45,263 nucleotides of DNA from Paludibacteraceae bacterium (GTDB lineage Bacteria; Bacteroidota; Bacteroidia; Bacteroidales; Paludibacteraceae), in contig JAGCWQ010000047.1 in NCBI GenBank assembly GCA_017961765.1, forward strand, positions 1-45,263. The letters run 5' to 3'. Under the pieces are notes generated by a model. That model ran no database searches. It had not been told where the DNA came from and saw only the letters and a program-made list of their open reading frames with translations. Positions 32,501-34,089 of the stretch are shown in pieces (the stretch's first letter is position 1; each line of letters begins with the position of its first letter). The position numbers and the translations under genes are program-made.

Positions 32501-34089
32501 CTGAGGGTGCTGAAACCTATACTTGGGGTGACGGAACGACTGGCGATGTCCTTGAGGCGATGCCGTTGACATCTACGGTATATAAGGTTACGGGTGTTGA
32601 TGAATACGGATGTAAGGCTTCAGAGAATGTTGAGGTGACAGTATACCAAAATCCTGTAGTCAACGTATCGGGTGACGATAAGGTTTGTGCAGGACAAGAG
32701 GCGACTTTGGTTGCGTCTGGTAACAGTATCCTCTACGTTTGGGATTACAACGGAATCTCTGGTACTACAATCTCTCCGATTGTCACCGAGAAGACGACTT
32801 ATACGGTAACTGGTACGGACAACAGAGGTTGTGTGAACAAGGCATCCTTCACCGTTACGCCAATCAACGCTCCTAAGTTGGCAGTGCTTGGTAGAACAGA
32901 GGTTTGTCTTGGCGAGACAGTGACTTTGGTTGGACAGGGTGCTTCCTCTTACGAGTGGGTATTGGGCAACCAAACAGTTTCTAACTCGGCTGTTTACACC
33001 GTTACTCCTCAACACGACATTGCATTGTTCCTTTCTGGTGCAACGCAAGTATGTAAGTCAGATACGCAAGTTAATGTCCACGTGATATTGCCACCGAATG
33101 TGGTAGTTTACGGAGACAAGGAGGTTTGTCCAAACGAGGCATTCGTTCTTACGGCGCAAGGTGCAAGCTCCTATCGTTGGAGCACGGGTGATATCACATC
33201 ATCTATCACTTACGCACCAATCTCCTCTTCTACTTACTTCGTGACGGGTTATGACGAATTCGGTTGTAGCACAACGGTAGAGTATCCAGTGGATGTGAAG
33301 CCAGTTCCTACGTTGGATATCGACATCTCTAACAAGATGGGATGTCTTGGTACTCCAGACGAGGTGAAAGTCTCTGTCAAGGGTGGTGTCTTCTACACTT
33401 GGACAAGTATTCCTTCTTTGCCTGAGTTGGGCGAAGGATCTCACGAGGACAGCTTGACTCTCCTTATCGACGAGCCAACTAAGTTGACTGTCGTAGGAAA
33501 GGGCGAGAACGGATGTGAGGCTTCAACGAGCGTCAGTGTTGACATGTTGCCTCGTCAACCATTCTTGTTCGAGGTTAACCCTCACTTGATTGATGCAAAC
33601 AATCCAACGGTATTGTTCAAGGGTACTTCTCCATTGAATGCAGATTGGTCTTGGACTCCTGCAATTGGATTGAATGAGATTAGGGGTAATGACTTGAGGT
33701 ACGAGTATGATACGGAGTCAATCGGTGACTCGGTAGTTGTTACAGTCCGTGCAACGGATACTAACGGTTGTGAATACGTTGGTTACGATACGGTCTTTGT
33801 ATGGAGAAGCTTCTGGGCTCCTACAGCCTTCACTCCTAACAATGATGGTAAGAATGAAACATTTAAGTTCTATGGTGGAAACTTCATCGACGAGTTTGAG
33901 TTCGTCCTTTATGATAGATTAGGTCAAATCGTTTACGAGGGTCATTCCTTCGACGACGAGTGGGATGGAACATACAAAGGCAAGCCTTGTCCAACGGGTG
34001 TTTACGGTTGGTACGTTAAGTATAAAGGCGAGTGTGCCGGAGCCATCAGAGATGGAGAGCATAGAGGTTATGTTACAATCTTAAAATGA
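2578..34089 (+). CDS. Giant (10,503 aa) multi-Ig/PKD-domain surface protein with T9SS type B sorting domain
   Basis: This is an exported, probably cell-surface protein of more than 1 MDa. Residues 1-22 form a Sec signal peptide (hydrophobic Leu/Cys-rich core ending SWAQ). Residues about 23-455 form an N-terminal region that ends in a jelly-roll-like segment (IGKTVRVEVLNHDC at 397-410, GYFQAEVRKMEL near 436-447). A PKD-like domain lies at about 545-620. From there to about 10,410 I count about 120 Ig-like domains with the pattern VC-x-G-x(4)-L-T-A-x-G-A-x2-Y-x-W, then Y-x-V-x-G-T-D-x-N-G-C, ending in LP. Each carries about two cysteines, probably an intradomain disulfide. Residues about 10,412-10,503 match the gliding-motility-associated C-terminal domain (FTPNNDGKNE, YDRLGQIVY, WDGTYKGKPCPTGVYGW), a T9SS type B signal. 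The frame is unbroken over 31.5 kb. Its stop overlaps the PorP/SprF start. An adhesin or fibre role is inference. Confidence 0.95.
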   Translation: MKKRLLLLLYTCCVACCHISWAQNSDTLNLDFSKQERGWTFQTGWCTVNRSSASECTYIWDKKSVGNSRPIAIANMTAANGSTVYTLSDEEKARFWRITKPEEKDKIFGYIPLYVYPNTDNEGEAENQNVMRIGRPDIWKGNKGVRFTVSGTMGGPNTEDSDGNSFYFPQISYNLRDMEFDDGGCEYYGLATGRLSQKDWHNPYHTYSQDSYNPWAGAERMYYDFKVTEDRTLLIYHFLAVVASPEATTNHAEHGYPQMTVRVMVKDDQSGEWTYVNSCSEHNIIASAASPALNYPGMQPMFPNIPYNKASNTILFKTPGYADQGKLIPIYITNNDNQQKTHLEQTSHYVGNSSGTVNTGCFLNYVAVQPYATNQVYTARYHNSGWRTRFANLTNYIGKTVRVEVLNHDCLMKDNGNGGLWNNQNAVVAGGHNSYGYFQAEVRKMELKVRYCSNDDENIKVTAPNGLSNVAGTYTWSRSSAGSIITPDPKKPYEILIKRSTVSPGEKVTCLINVDQADTRGCSTFTLETRLRAVNLTPQAMQVDSCGGVVHLKNLNEKDTVDVGKAKVVSYLWEFPDGRSYTTKDVDYVFRDKLPKERTLKLTAYTDAECDFTSEITITVPEFLEENWLENKYVCKGDSFTLAPQIPYPGYMYDWYETSNIAGDDEVSLNCHTVTYKGKIDDRVHYYKVKVESPEYTRQDGKKQICKYEKTIAVTPLENPIVKAKSSEPEVCPTVDFTLSVASGSPDYKYSWDVVDCPDPCNGTVTTSIGTPNTTMSYKLTAERTYQEYNVTCKGTDVVSVKTKGIPDLIYSPLDPVCFGESPMVEVFESASSTETPLSDGYYWKINSTSETRLTSAYQVPVSALHEGSNTVQVRAVGMNGCFGNPKTATILMAPKLEPSISGLVPVCAGEFLRPVANPTGATYKWNNDPAITGQQPSIKTTADMTSITLDVEKEYKYTLEGRETSVTCTATKIENVTVKDIPSITIEGSQEVCEGENVGFVVKVYNRATNKFEESDSYTYSWYKVEDGQEKPVAADANHVTRLSFPGVTTTSDGVYKVKVTSGETNCSAEQTINLNVHRKPQLMASADKDSYCPGETIKLTAQATSPEGVDITNCKWVKDNSTLIGLQVATAAATTTSSSVGEQQIYNVTVTDLNGCNANQEVSFKVYPEPTVTITPENPNICVSGTNSETILNAILSENTQVTWETPDANNGSHATSITVREGGDFKAIATRGGCRAEWYRFVTVNQNPTITISGNPEACVNGTAELTFGGASTYQIGVRENITGKFEFTETQPAVYSYTVVGTDINNCQTSKPFTLTFNKLPNVSIDETNSIKEVCQGMAAKITAQSTDNIESWSWSPDERTGRVINPIPTAHLTKYTVTATDVKGCKNTADFTVEMTDVPGFEVTGNFSVCPGQTATLVANNSNLYYTWRISSGSGESVTQEEHGTQLSFVPTSTNTTVYVKAKTTSGKICESAEKAYTVNVLPAPDLNVMGAPLSPICEGSELELIAGGLDDGAIYSWDNNLGTGASKKFTPSVGHHTYVVTGQNLGSGCPAQKSIDVYVIEKPKVRISNSFICKGNSAELSIDAENTTYNDFTAGDVEYKAYPVKYSWSNGAGWSKSGGAYDHVTTDPIEQSQTFYLTVTDNYGCEGEDNYTPTLRIPPVFTILGDRGVCEGDKVSLTPSGPSGTAYTWDDGENIVSATKYENTPAGNFRLTVTGTLNGCSSVEYVDVEVNPKPTLMVLGDLGVCSGGNLELTATGASSYDWGNGNTNATLKLTNVTSDTKYTLTGTDANGCTNTIEVPVTAYKAPLMEIDWPSKVCKGSSVRLKVTSPTCTRYLWSDNTTENYRDVVVNDKATYWVQGFDEHGCSSEKRQIINVVAYPTVKVDGPTEVCAGETVTLTASSNTAQRWLWSTGATTSTISIDKVQSDLILTVEGTTEIEGSNEGCSTSKEVLVSVNPVPTLSTREPAKVCKGGDLVLTAVGAESYRWSANSEDGPVLSLTKVTQDNSYQLTGTNSLGCSTTTNIEVKIMPLPQLKITADKGGACMGETVILTASGAESYEWGDGSQLDYREVLVEHASRSFSVRGKDANKCEGSTSYIVYGVDKPKVTVNGETVICKDKEAHLTASSNLANTSWNWNDGDGTSAAYSIKPENSTTIYVTGSITKTVGSLNTFDVTCSTSVPIDITVNKLPELSYDGATTVCKGSKLELTALGAKDYWWNEQLVNPLVVQQLNSDNQKYTLRGRDVNGCENKITVETHIQELPTVSITGESAACVGQTATLTATSNMDVTYLWDDDQYTMASSISPVTERTRTYRVDVTDKTDLHCKAYATKEVTAKKLPEITITGNVAKCAGDPLSLEAVVTNQADAAGPYTYQWSTSASDQNSTVTFVPEKAQQISVQVTSSNECTGSAQVVAEVKDRPSFHVEGETTICQGDWLHLRAVSNIEGATYTYTWENTVTGPTLDQQLLNPSPDGQPYVFHVVAKTEGNCPSVEEEIVRVTVRPTPKISIDGVETVCRGASTTLKAKDMENVTQVNYVWQYLDENQEQQSTLSENFTTPAINSVLNVTLTGTDVYGCKAEKEFTVKPVDAPDMKIEYDNLPICDSREVTLTGSNRLDNTSSTSYVWSVGGVTMQTNSQLYTATYNKTTTVRLTGTKDNCSAYTEIILPVYKSPEISYAGETSLCAGVPLSLTGRKVSGDGDLEYTWERSGVNPVTVNPYEETLVNFGDYEYIVKAKDEHGCYSQDLSIPVVIKKNPTVAIEPSINGVTEVCRGLTQKLTAIGGQSGLVYKWIHNNSNATEITVPAVEATTDYTVDVFDGTCHGQATVTVKPKEYPVVSIPNQTVCLGNEATVIPADNVDVQNYTFKYGNDEVRGVLQYSFTPDKENTILYVYPLGKNGCEAQNPTTVSITAITVAEPQITGSTEICQNDELHLSASMPNPNAEMEYTWTNTTTNQSTPNTADLSVLMSTVGKFNYTLKATTKDNLGCKVSKDFVVNVHTLPTLQITKPSVCADSLFTLSVKRTDVEKDNATSYEWKVENTENVLSTSDELTTSIATPTTFVVEAKDIYQCQGSNKQLINTYGLPDITIEGNSPVCLNASLTTLKAKIVGEDRPVIFTWYDENGTKISTSDILPSYTPTSLGMKRLKVEAYVNGEKCVATKYVDVEVKALPQLSVTGSRSVCKNSEISLTGVNETETDPATTFVWEDNYDNIGETVATGAIFTKTFGSTGPKNYTLKGTDGNGCTNSYPVTITVEELPAFDFDAPTVCPNQEFTISLNGSNDFKYDWNDDGSYEGRSNHYTITKDSIITVLALNENTRCTSSVSKVARVKTVPTIAFNPVTAEICEGEQLSVSALTGTGLSAANKWSWSTGAETNTISYTPVMTGENTLTVRGTNTTSGCYTDATYLFKVVAKPVVTVKATPTCLGGEVKLEVTYAKSEDYEYSWNGGAWTTDKSILVPVTESNTNSSTTTARKYNYTVSVKNKSGLACSYDIEGSVDVYLLPTVALSGEYACDGNATLLTASGIEGGKYNWYAADGTTLLKSNSATYEPTITADTKFIVKASDGNSCNSEPAEIEIKKLDKPTITLDDYNATCVNQSITLKDKGNAGSREWKMGDLTGSAAEFTFTPTVSGTFTVSLTSTKIYQGNPKLGNTTVTCSSTESFPVEVKPLPTVTLPASVLVCPNEPTTLTANATAANGSTLNYTWTDLSTNVKKENATSTYETRKINDSETVRFQVEVADAACSASATTEVKAREVPSVEIEAPTKVCEGVEAVLKIKNNSLGQINLKNYEWTKVQTSTNMGATTSQIRDVVATGFQYEAKVQDANNCWQELVYNIDIFKKPVVKVDASKNSVCADDVTGVKLSANVTNTVDARAPYTYYWSTGEDTKDIELASPQNDQQFTVTVTSADNCKGTGLITIEMVETQPALPMPEGLTDICLGDNINLYYQQDSRYKYDWQLEGGNKIEGRYDYTYTPSQAGDYKITITVTDLNSTSMPQCTDSRDVTVHVHSYPADLQISGVDKLCSGADAILTASASSSPITYAWYNANPEGNNTLSAVGNGATYKLTNITNPTTLYLMGDNGFCKSYTHHTITPVSKPTLAYTGNLEVCDGGTTTLIADGQQSGIQYAWEDQSASAYATYTSEAINLGQNKVVKLTGTKDNCSNELFVTLSANPIPQVTPETKEVCSGELFNLSYTLGNNGADVQSAKWYSGSSLLGGTYPDAEGQAPTTHEWQTSYTTDVTTTMPLRLEVVSSKGCPQSATVDVKVKALPVVAISGKLKVCDGSQTTLSATGANSYQWYRMDGETAVELPGETESNLTVVVDAEKTYAVKGNDGCESKIKTATVAPLAYPTITAEDVKVCKGADATLVANVPDHTDPSVTTTYSWTTGANTPTTVVSNVNVQPIKETVTGAYKYADGTVCSKPATVTVTYQDLPTVAFTPAKPVICNGGTAEVSFNGPATSYKLDNVEVAPDANGKYKVSVSPTGTTTYTVELTEEKQGGLTCTNTSTFEVVVYEAPAILVSGDKYVCTNGTVILKATSEDGATNYKWTSNKNASWTETGATIETHNITEETTFTVTADGPSSHNSCPASKTYTVTPLKLPVIVAENKSVCAGGTVTLTASATAEGQSSMSYVWDAVEGQYPGASFSYSPNAPSGDVNVTVTATAKYNVSSITCSKSQDVKVTIHPLPNVEFTGNTDLCTGSTLNLTATGIENGIYSWKNASNTQVSSTAQLIVDNVTAKFTSYKLVGEDPITHCKKEITIPVTTQQKPVIEISGATQICKGDYFNLTAGGTEGAIYEWYDGNTRVSAVDNFKTEAVEEKTYKVVAKLLLDGGDYCEDELDVPVTPLAKPELQAADAVICLGETANLSASGADYYEWTFGTEKTSGTGVNTFSIKPTTAALHKVYLDGSNIYNTPTGQTRCTVPAVINVTVNDLPSVAYSGSTTLCEDDLMTLTATGPDADREYKWTLIGTDEVLSTTRTLERVPAKGESYKLTVKNTVTNCTNSTDVTPTINAKPIIVVSGVKNLCEGSSVNLSATGAYTYKWMARDGQSVDENAEPLSKLPTYTKNNITEDIQLRVYGTSDLRCVGYQDVDVKSLAKPTFQIENVEVCHESSVLLEDKKGEADANSYKWIIGGVTLDGDASSITYEATSKTDKVGRVVASKSYTTSDGDVVCSNTSADFTITVNPLPVLAYSSTSVCEKSDLTITASGAKNYAWYNAAAYEQDNNVDPISTDASLLIENVTPSSVLEYKLKGLSDKSCVSFKDVVINIVDLPNVTIAGDSLVCEDSRYTFTAQGAKSYTWYKKGDNTPISTSATYTNEIGSEEVSLMVVGKAATGCIDTAYVTAHPQKRPVLADLDEPVCVGSSIELSLPGGDDGNYKWRFEGKDLSSTSSSQVVTPTIVGEDKPVYVTASKAYQLYGTTLECTTNKTVYLDVKHLPQLSLSGNAEICIGTKLELEAKNLYTDAEPTKFSWYLGNNTDAVSSEAKLTVAEMMSDATYRYEAIDANGCKSEATVEVTVVDKPVITAAGDFYACEGTNANITISGANSYEWTNANNVVVSKTATYKPVMNGDSVYTVIGKSNKGCYSEPLTVNAYALDIPKVELNNDDICLGGQAKFTATVSIDDQNDIDGGVNFGYTWQGYPDVATNTLEITSNVAGTSKVTFRGTAEYTRTVNEVSKNYSCYKTVQADLTTRALPVFSAYAENVCNGEKVTLKAESSETDMTYVWKNGAAGLGSGAELQVEASAGPHTYQVTGTKKYTDLLSCEKTIDVSVEVYDLPEVAISGQLDICSGSTTKLTAVVPVGSTNTYQWYKVSGNTREEQAGETEATFVTPAITENTTYRVVAMNATGCKDSAEVTVGVFANPVIEVQNEATCLNSPITFDVANANSEDDAATYVWMVNGTEIDGHKTATYTPSLVGTMDVQVTGSKLHTVADERGIPQTCKTTAHFQLEVRPLPALTITGSTALCYDSDLSLTAAGADGNNTAGTYFWAESNSPDTHISDNNKLEVPNLKADKTYILTGIDGFGCKSEKIINVVVNNLPTIVVEGSRYACQGSTTTLTATGASSFVWKKNNKDGEVVSTEATYTPEVTEVATYYVEGTDGNDCGNFTTVTVQPLAIPEITELKSIGVCLGDEAHLSAIVSADGADGFEYAWSSNVDNYNSQETVKPLSEGITRVRFTGRAVYEFGVDKYKCSKDQTVEVQAYALPKLQQTGINIVCEGYPVQLVATGVNAAGTYQWKDGQVVLSDENTLDKVFETSTILTLVGTNIYTTPDDYANEDHTLYCPATLENIPVKVNTPDAVTVDGQLNVCEGATTTLTASGSKYYRWFNKDEDPDLASSLNGRPDYRNVVINKDVNFTVIGTDVNTCSDTVTVKVTALKRPTIKVPENPATCLDREISLSVQSDAADAINADMYEWTVNGKLMEDASGSVLAYTPTSQANPTIRVRGTVVYTTDGDPISCSKDESFQLTVHGLPKLTVEGSTAICKDGKLELTASGADEYKWSFNNEVVSNTATLIENPFSVDKTFELYGKNTTTTCDNKIEVDVIVNELPTITVVGDRYVCYGGKAKLTAQGASSYIWKNAAGDVLFEGTTYEPTITEETTFTVEGKDAKTCGGSTTVTVSPLDYPTIADLHDEAICLGNSVTFAPALTAEDATFAYRWMASDDNVAPTYEVKPNAAGVMPISFRGSAVYVKDDKRFECYKDVIVRVTTYALPDVTFDGTTEVCKKLPLDVTAHGADTYVWKRGNELITGEHNDKLEITPEESYEYTLIGTENHPFSYTDGNATQEKLVACSSTITVPTTVFELPTVAVLGDKQICHGETAKLSATGARDYKWFKGEETDVLSATAEFSQKVEETQKYKVIGTNANNCNDTVTFDLIPLARPDITTDDNDVCLGSSVELTAPATADPGSYVWSISGVKLAASDHIAMVEPADYGNTYGTKVVKLSASKTYTVDGQNDQICTSNATFSLVVNNLPSVSIDGDLTICPNAPLDLEAKGSSTSYKWTGFANTATEVSGSMHEKLHIEHVVSDSKIYEVTGTDANGCSNKASVIVVMTETPTIVVEGEPRVCKGDKTKLTASGASSFTWIRLDENNNEVETVHTGKSYELTVDKQETFKVVGTDNNDCQGFTTVTVYPLAYPEITLDKTTLLCVGEDVTLSASAVAANSSLIEYEWPVAKVNGPTLIVKSQGEGTITNEVKATAHYDLTSNTCSSTATAKVVSFKLPTLTTAGVSKVCYGDPLDLTASGADTYNWSGEFNVEDAHLDKVPTMSREYTLQGTKVYTYDGLEKSCTNTINVPITVYPLPDVMINGDRNVCKNTPADLKAEGALNYVWYNTTDGDPKTISQNPRIAPTIDEDMKVKLVGMDANGCKNDIEITVKAVDLPVISAEDATICLGKTAKLTASAEGGSSYHYQWTEPNGTLIEETASITVSPKTSQNYKVEVIATYDGIATTCAATKTVSVTVNNLPEIEFEGATVVCQNDALDLEAKGAVDYTWDNVKGEGDHGEFFKEVPTTSVTYVLKGTDANGCENSINIPVTVNPLPDVQITGDLNVCGNTETVLTANNANTYVWSTNETSTSIKVLVDEKKEISVVGTDLNKCKNTASVIVNPYAYPNFDVKDVAICYGESATLSIDSHDSDYSYFWVVNNDTTYSSTLTISPAQTTTVYVHGREENTNCISRKPVKVTVYNLPTLAAEGSKTICFGDAFDLTAKGADTYVWHSNLGDVTGDAYTVDLKSSQTITLEGTENHTFGTSVIGCKNTLPVDVVVNPLPEITIVGDPKACVNTSVSVTAKGANTYKWFDGTETATITKKVTENTEFTVVGTDNNGCQGNAAIDIYALVPPTITADDAAICLGESASLSVSATAPDGIKYSYYWTATGETDQTITVKPAAATANYPVYVNATASYNGTQTTCTSQKEIKVEVYALPAVDFDGKTTICQGDELQLKALNADSYTWNGNAGQGDNEDMLIEVPTNSQSYKLVGTENHTFNGKNIACKASISVPVTVNELPTVSITGTTSVCDGTPTTLTAHGANSYLWSLSSDKETILSKASKLEVNVGETLEYYVIGTDVNGCKNDAKVTVSPYSYPSFEVDPVTLCFGDKATMTIKNPSESMAYVWTTGDTTVTGQTFIFEPATSLNVYIKGTSSMTGCEKNEVVKVTVNPLPIIKHDVITHGCIGDDVKIVASGATSYKWNGVEGEAEMTYTPIALTSSYNIVGTDDNNCSSSETVTVTLNKLPDVQIAGELYVCENSEANLTATGAQNYIWSTGETGTASIKPIVTDEHVITVTGRDNNQCENKATVTLHAVDVPELSLEPATVCFGTSADMAVLVSADKVQSYDYLWSNGTTTQTATVLPNAIGENSVSVAVTANYVGSEGTVSCQNTAYTTITAIKAPTLIVTGALSICSGENLELTAGGAKTYTWNGAAGEGENGEILNDSPKSSAPAYKLVGTDEYGCSSDTTIVAKVYDLPKLTISGDPRVCVDDHASLLASGATYYEWSDGKTNTAEFTPLVTDTTTFTVTGYIVMAENNKMCQNSADIKVYALSKPSIDIIGRTDACYGKSLDFTATATAKDAISYSYEWTDGTADQSGNVSLMVTSNQVLGVTATAHYASTDNACKSTKNINVISNPLPVLSVSGKTKICQGDMLDLVALGAETYEWLNVKAGADLQTKPMGSVTYTLVGTDEKGCVSTLSVPVTVDTLPVIKVLGNRNICNGSSVSLTAQGAEYYTWLHDNSVSPTMSAVITQDESFKVEGVDGNNCKSSLTVDVKVIENPDVQISGLDEVCVNGTVKLTASGAQNYKWSTGERTASITVAPEAVGTMTLSVEGTTGNCSSTATHKITVHGLPQILIGGQSELCAGDLLSLKASGAGEGGSYKWNTGTTGEELNAYPSASGTYTVTGTDVHQCQSTTNVHVTVNALPQFSVKGERKVCDGTQTELTAVGSDDMTYVWDDGNDNMTYSPAITPIVDKDWTYKVTGTDAKGCKNTVKVDVAPIPYPIVTISGEPSTCLGGTVTLTASTNGGNATYVWFNGMKGNTMTFTPDVDVQVYVNATENGCTTKEPKMVTVNPLPTLDVQGVSEICEGGKISLTAYGALNYTWNGKAGLGQGGNIWEDTPTSSTIYKLRGEDALGCVSYMDVPAVVHAKPAVKITGENVVCEGTTTLLTASGDVASYIWNDSEMTKGANITPKVETETSYTVTATSGYGCTNTATVVVSPVPYPEITVRGADPVCSGTPVTLWVEGVDAQVWQDGSVKPYYSFTPEASTTVYVNGTNYIQGNPDRGCTSKKIINVEVHQLPIITFEGDSTICHGDEFTLIAKGASTYTWSDGTKGELLTASPTSATTYKVYGKDNLGCESSKEVTVRLYDVPSIRIKGDASVCINEAASLLATGSCINYKWVDGPSAALYEPIVSTETTYEVEGEDANGCKNKASITVTPVEKPVLDFEGNPYACIGNDVTLSALGAKSYVWELEESDDVISKAATVVVKMDKAKNLKLTGYKDNCLNTITIPLTVNLPPVISVLGNTSICQGDVLSLTATGAVTYDWSNGVHNETMTSQPMTSTSYKVDATDANGCQSSLVVPVEVYSRPTIGIGGPNSVCKGGQVTLTANGSSTMYQWIDPAFPTDTFVGAQYNYTIEEQTLFTVIGTDDRGCKNRATMSVSPIAYPVITIIGDSIGCINSTGVLVAQGANEYLWSDETRGSNKEVFFDNNKMISVSGTKNGCTTKKEVNIKVNPLPVLAVKSGNTSICKGDRLELTVEGADSYSWSNGTSNTTGEFVASPLISTTYSVTGTDANKCKNTLPIEVTVNELPKVVITGDAQVCEGTQASFTASSQSEIVDYVWNTGASGAQTQAVVNSTTIFVVDATDINGCKSKQSFTVKTIPYPDVKILGNPTICVGDELNLVAQGAVSYKWSNGTTTSSLSTWPSAGGTYTVSGTTNGCTSTASVEVAVRSLPNVLVSGKTALCMGDPLRLKAEGAETYTWGDGTTGDVLEAMPLTSTVYKVTGVDEYGCKASENVEVTVYQNPVVNVSGDDKVCAGQEATLVASGNSILYVWDYNGISGTTISPIVTEKTTYTVTGTDNRGCVNKASFTVTPINAPKLAVLGRTEVCLGETVTLVGQGASSYEWVLGNQTVSNSAVYTVTPQHDIALFLSGATQVCKSDTQVNVHVILPPNVVVYGDKEVCPNEAFVLTAQGASSYRWSTGDITSSITYAPISSSTYFVTGYDEFGCSTTVEYPVDVKPVPTLDIDISNKMGCLGTPDEVKVSVKGGVFYTWTSIPSLPELGEGSHEDSLTLLIDEPTKLTVVGKGENGCEASTSVSVDMLPRQPFLFEVNPHLIDANNPTVLFKGTSPLNADWSWTPAIGLNEIRGNDLRYEYDTESIGDSVVVTVRATDTNGCEYVGYDTVFVWRSFWAPTAFTPNNDGKNETFKFYGGNFIDEFEFVLYDRLGQIVYEGHSFDDEWDGTYKGKPCPTGVYGWYVKYKGECAGAIRDGEHRGYVTILK
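15637..33096 (+). repeat. Higher-order repeat: three-domain units (iii-i-ii) within the giant gene
   Basis: Three recognisable domain types alternate strictly. Type iii follows a linker ending in P, begins with a short strand leading to ICLG or a variant, and often has a TY-x-G...TC extension. Type i begins after LP and often has a GTENH-F extension before its second Cys. Type ii begins with V-x-I-x-GD-x2-VC and ends in a V-x-P-L-x-YP linker. Type iii starts lie at 15637, 16390, 17137, 17887, 18643, 19387, 20182, 20947, 21733, 22471, 23239, 24007, 24739, 25429, 26116, 26851, 27514, 28228, 28909, 29578, 30244, 30904, 31579, 32233 and 32875. All spacings are multiples of three. Confidence 0.8.
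33811..34086 (+). other. T9SS type B C-terminal sorting domain (within the giant gene)
   Basis: The last 92 residues have the conserved features of the gliding-motility-associated C-terminal domain (TIGR04131 type): an aromatic-APTAFTPN-x-DGKNE start, a central YDR-x-GQ-x-VYEG strand, WDG-x-Y-KGKPCPTGVY, and a final RGYVTILK strand. In characterised Bacteroidota, such domains direct export through the type IX system and need a PorP/SprF-type partner, which is encoded next. Confidence 0.92.

Noticed and set aside
15637-33096. Recent tandem duplication or assembly collapse inside the giant gene
   Set aside because: No two triplets look near-identical at the DNA level. All are clearly diverged, so recent copying is not supported by eye.
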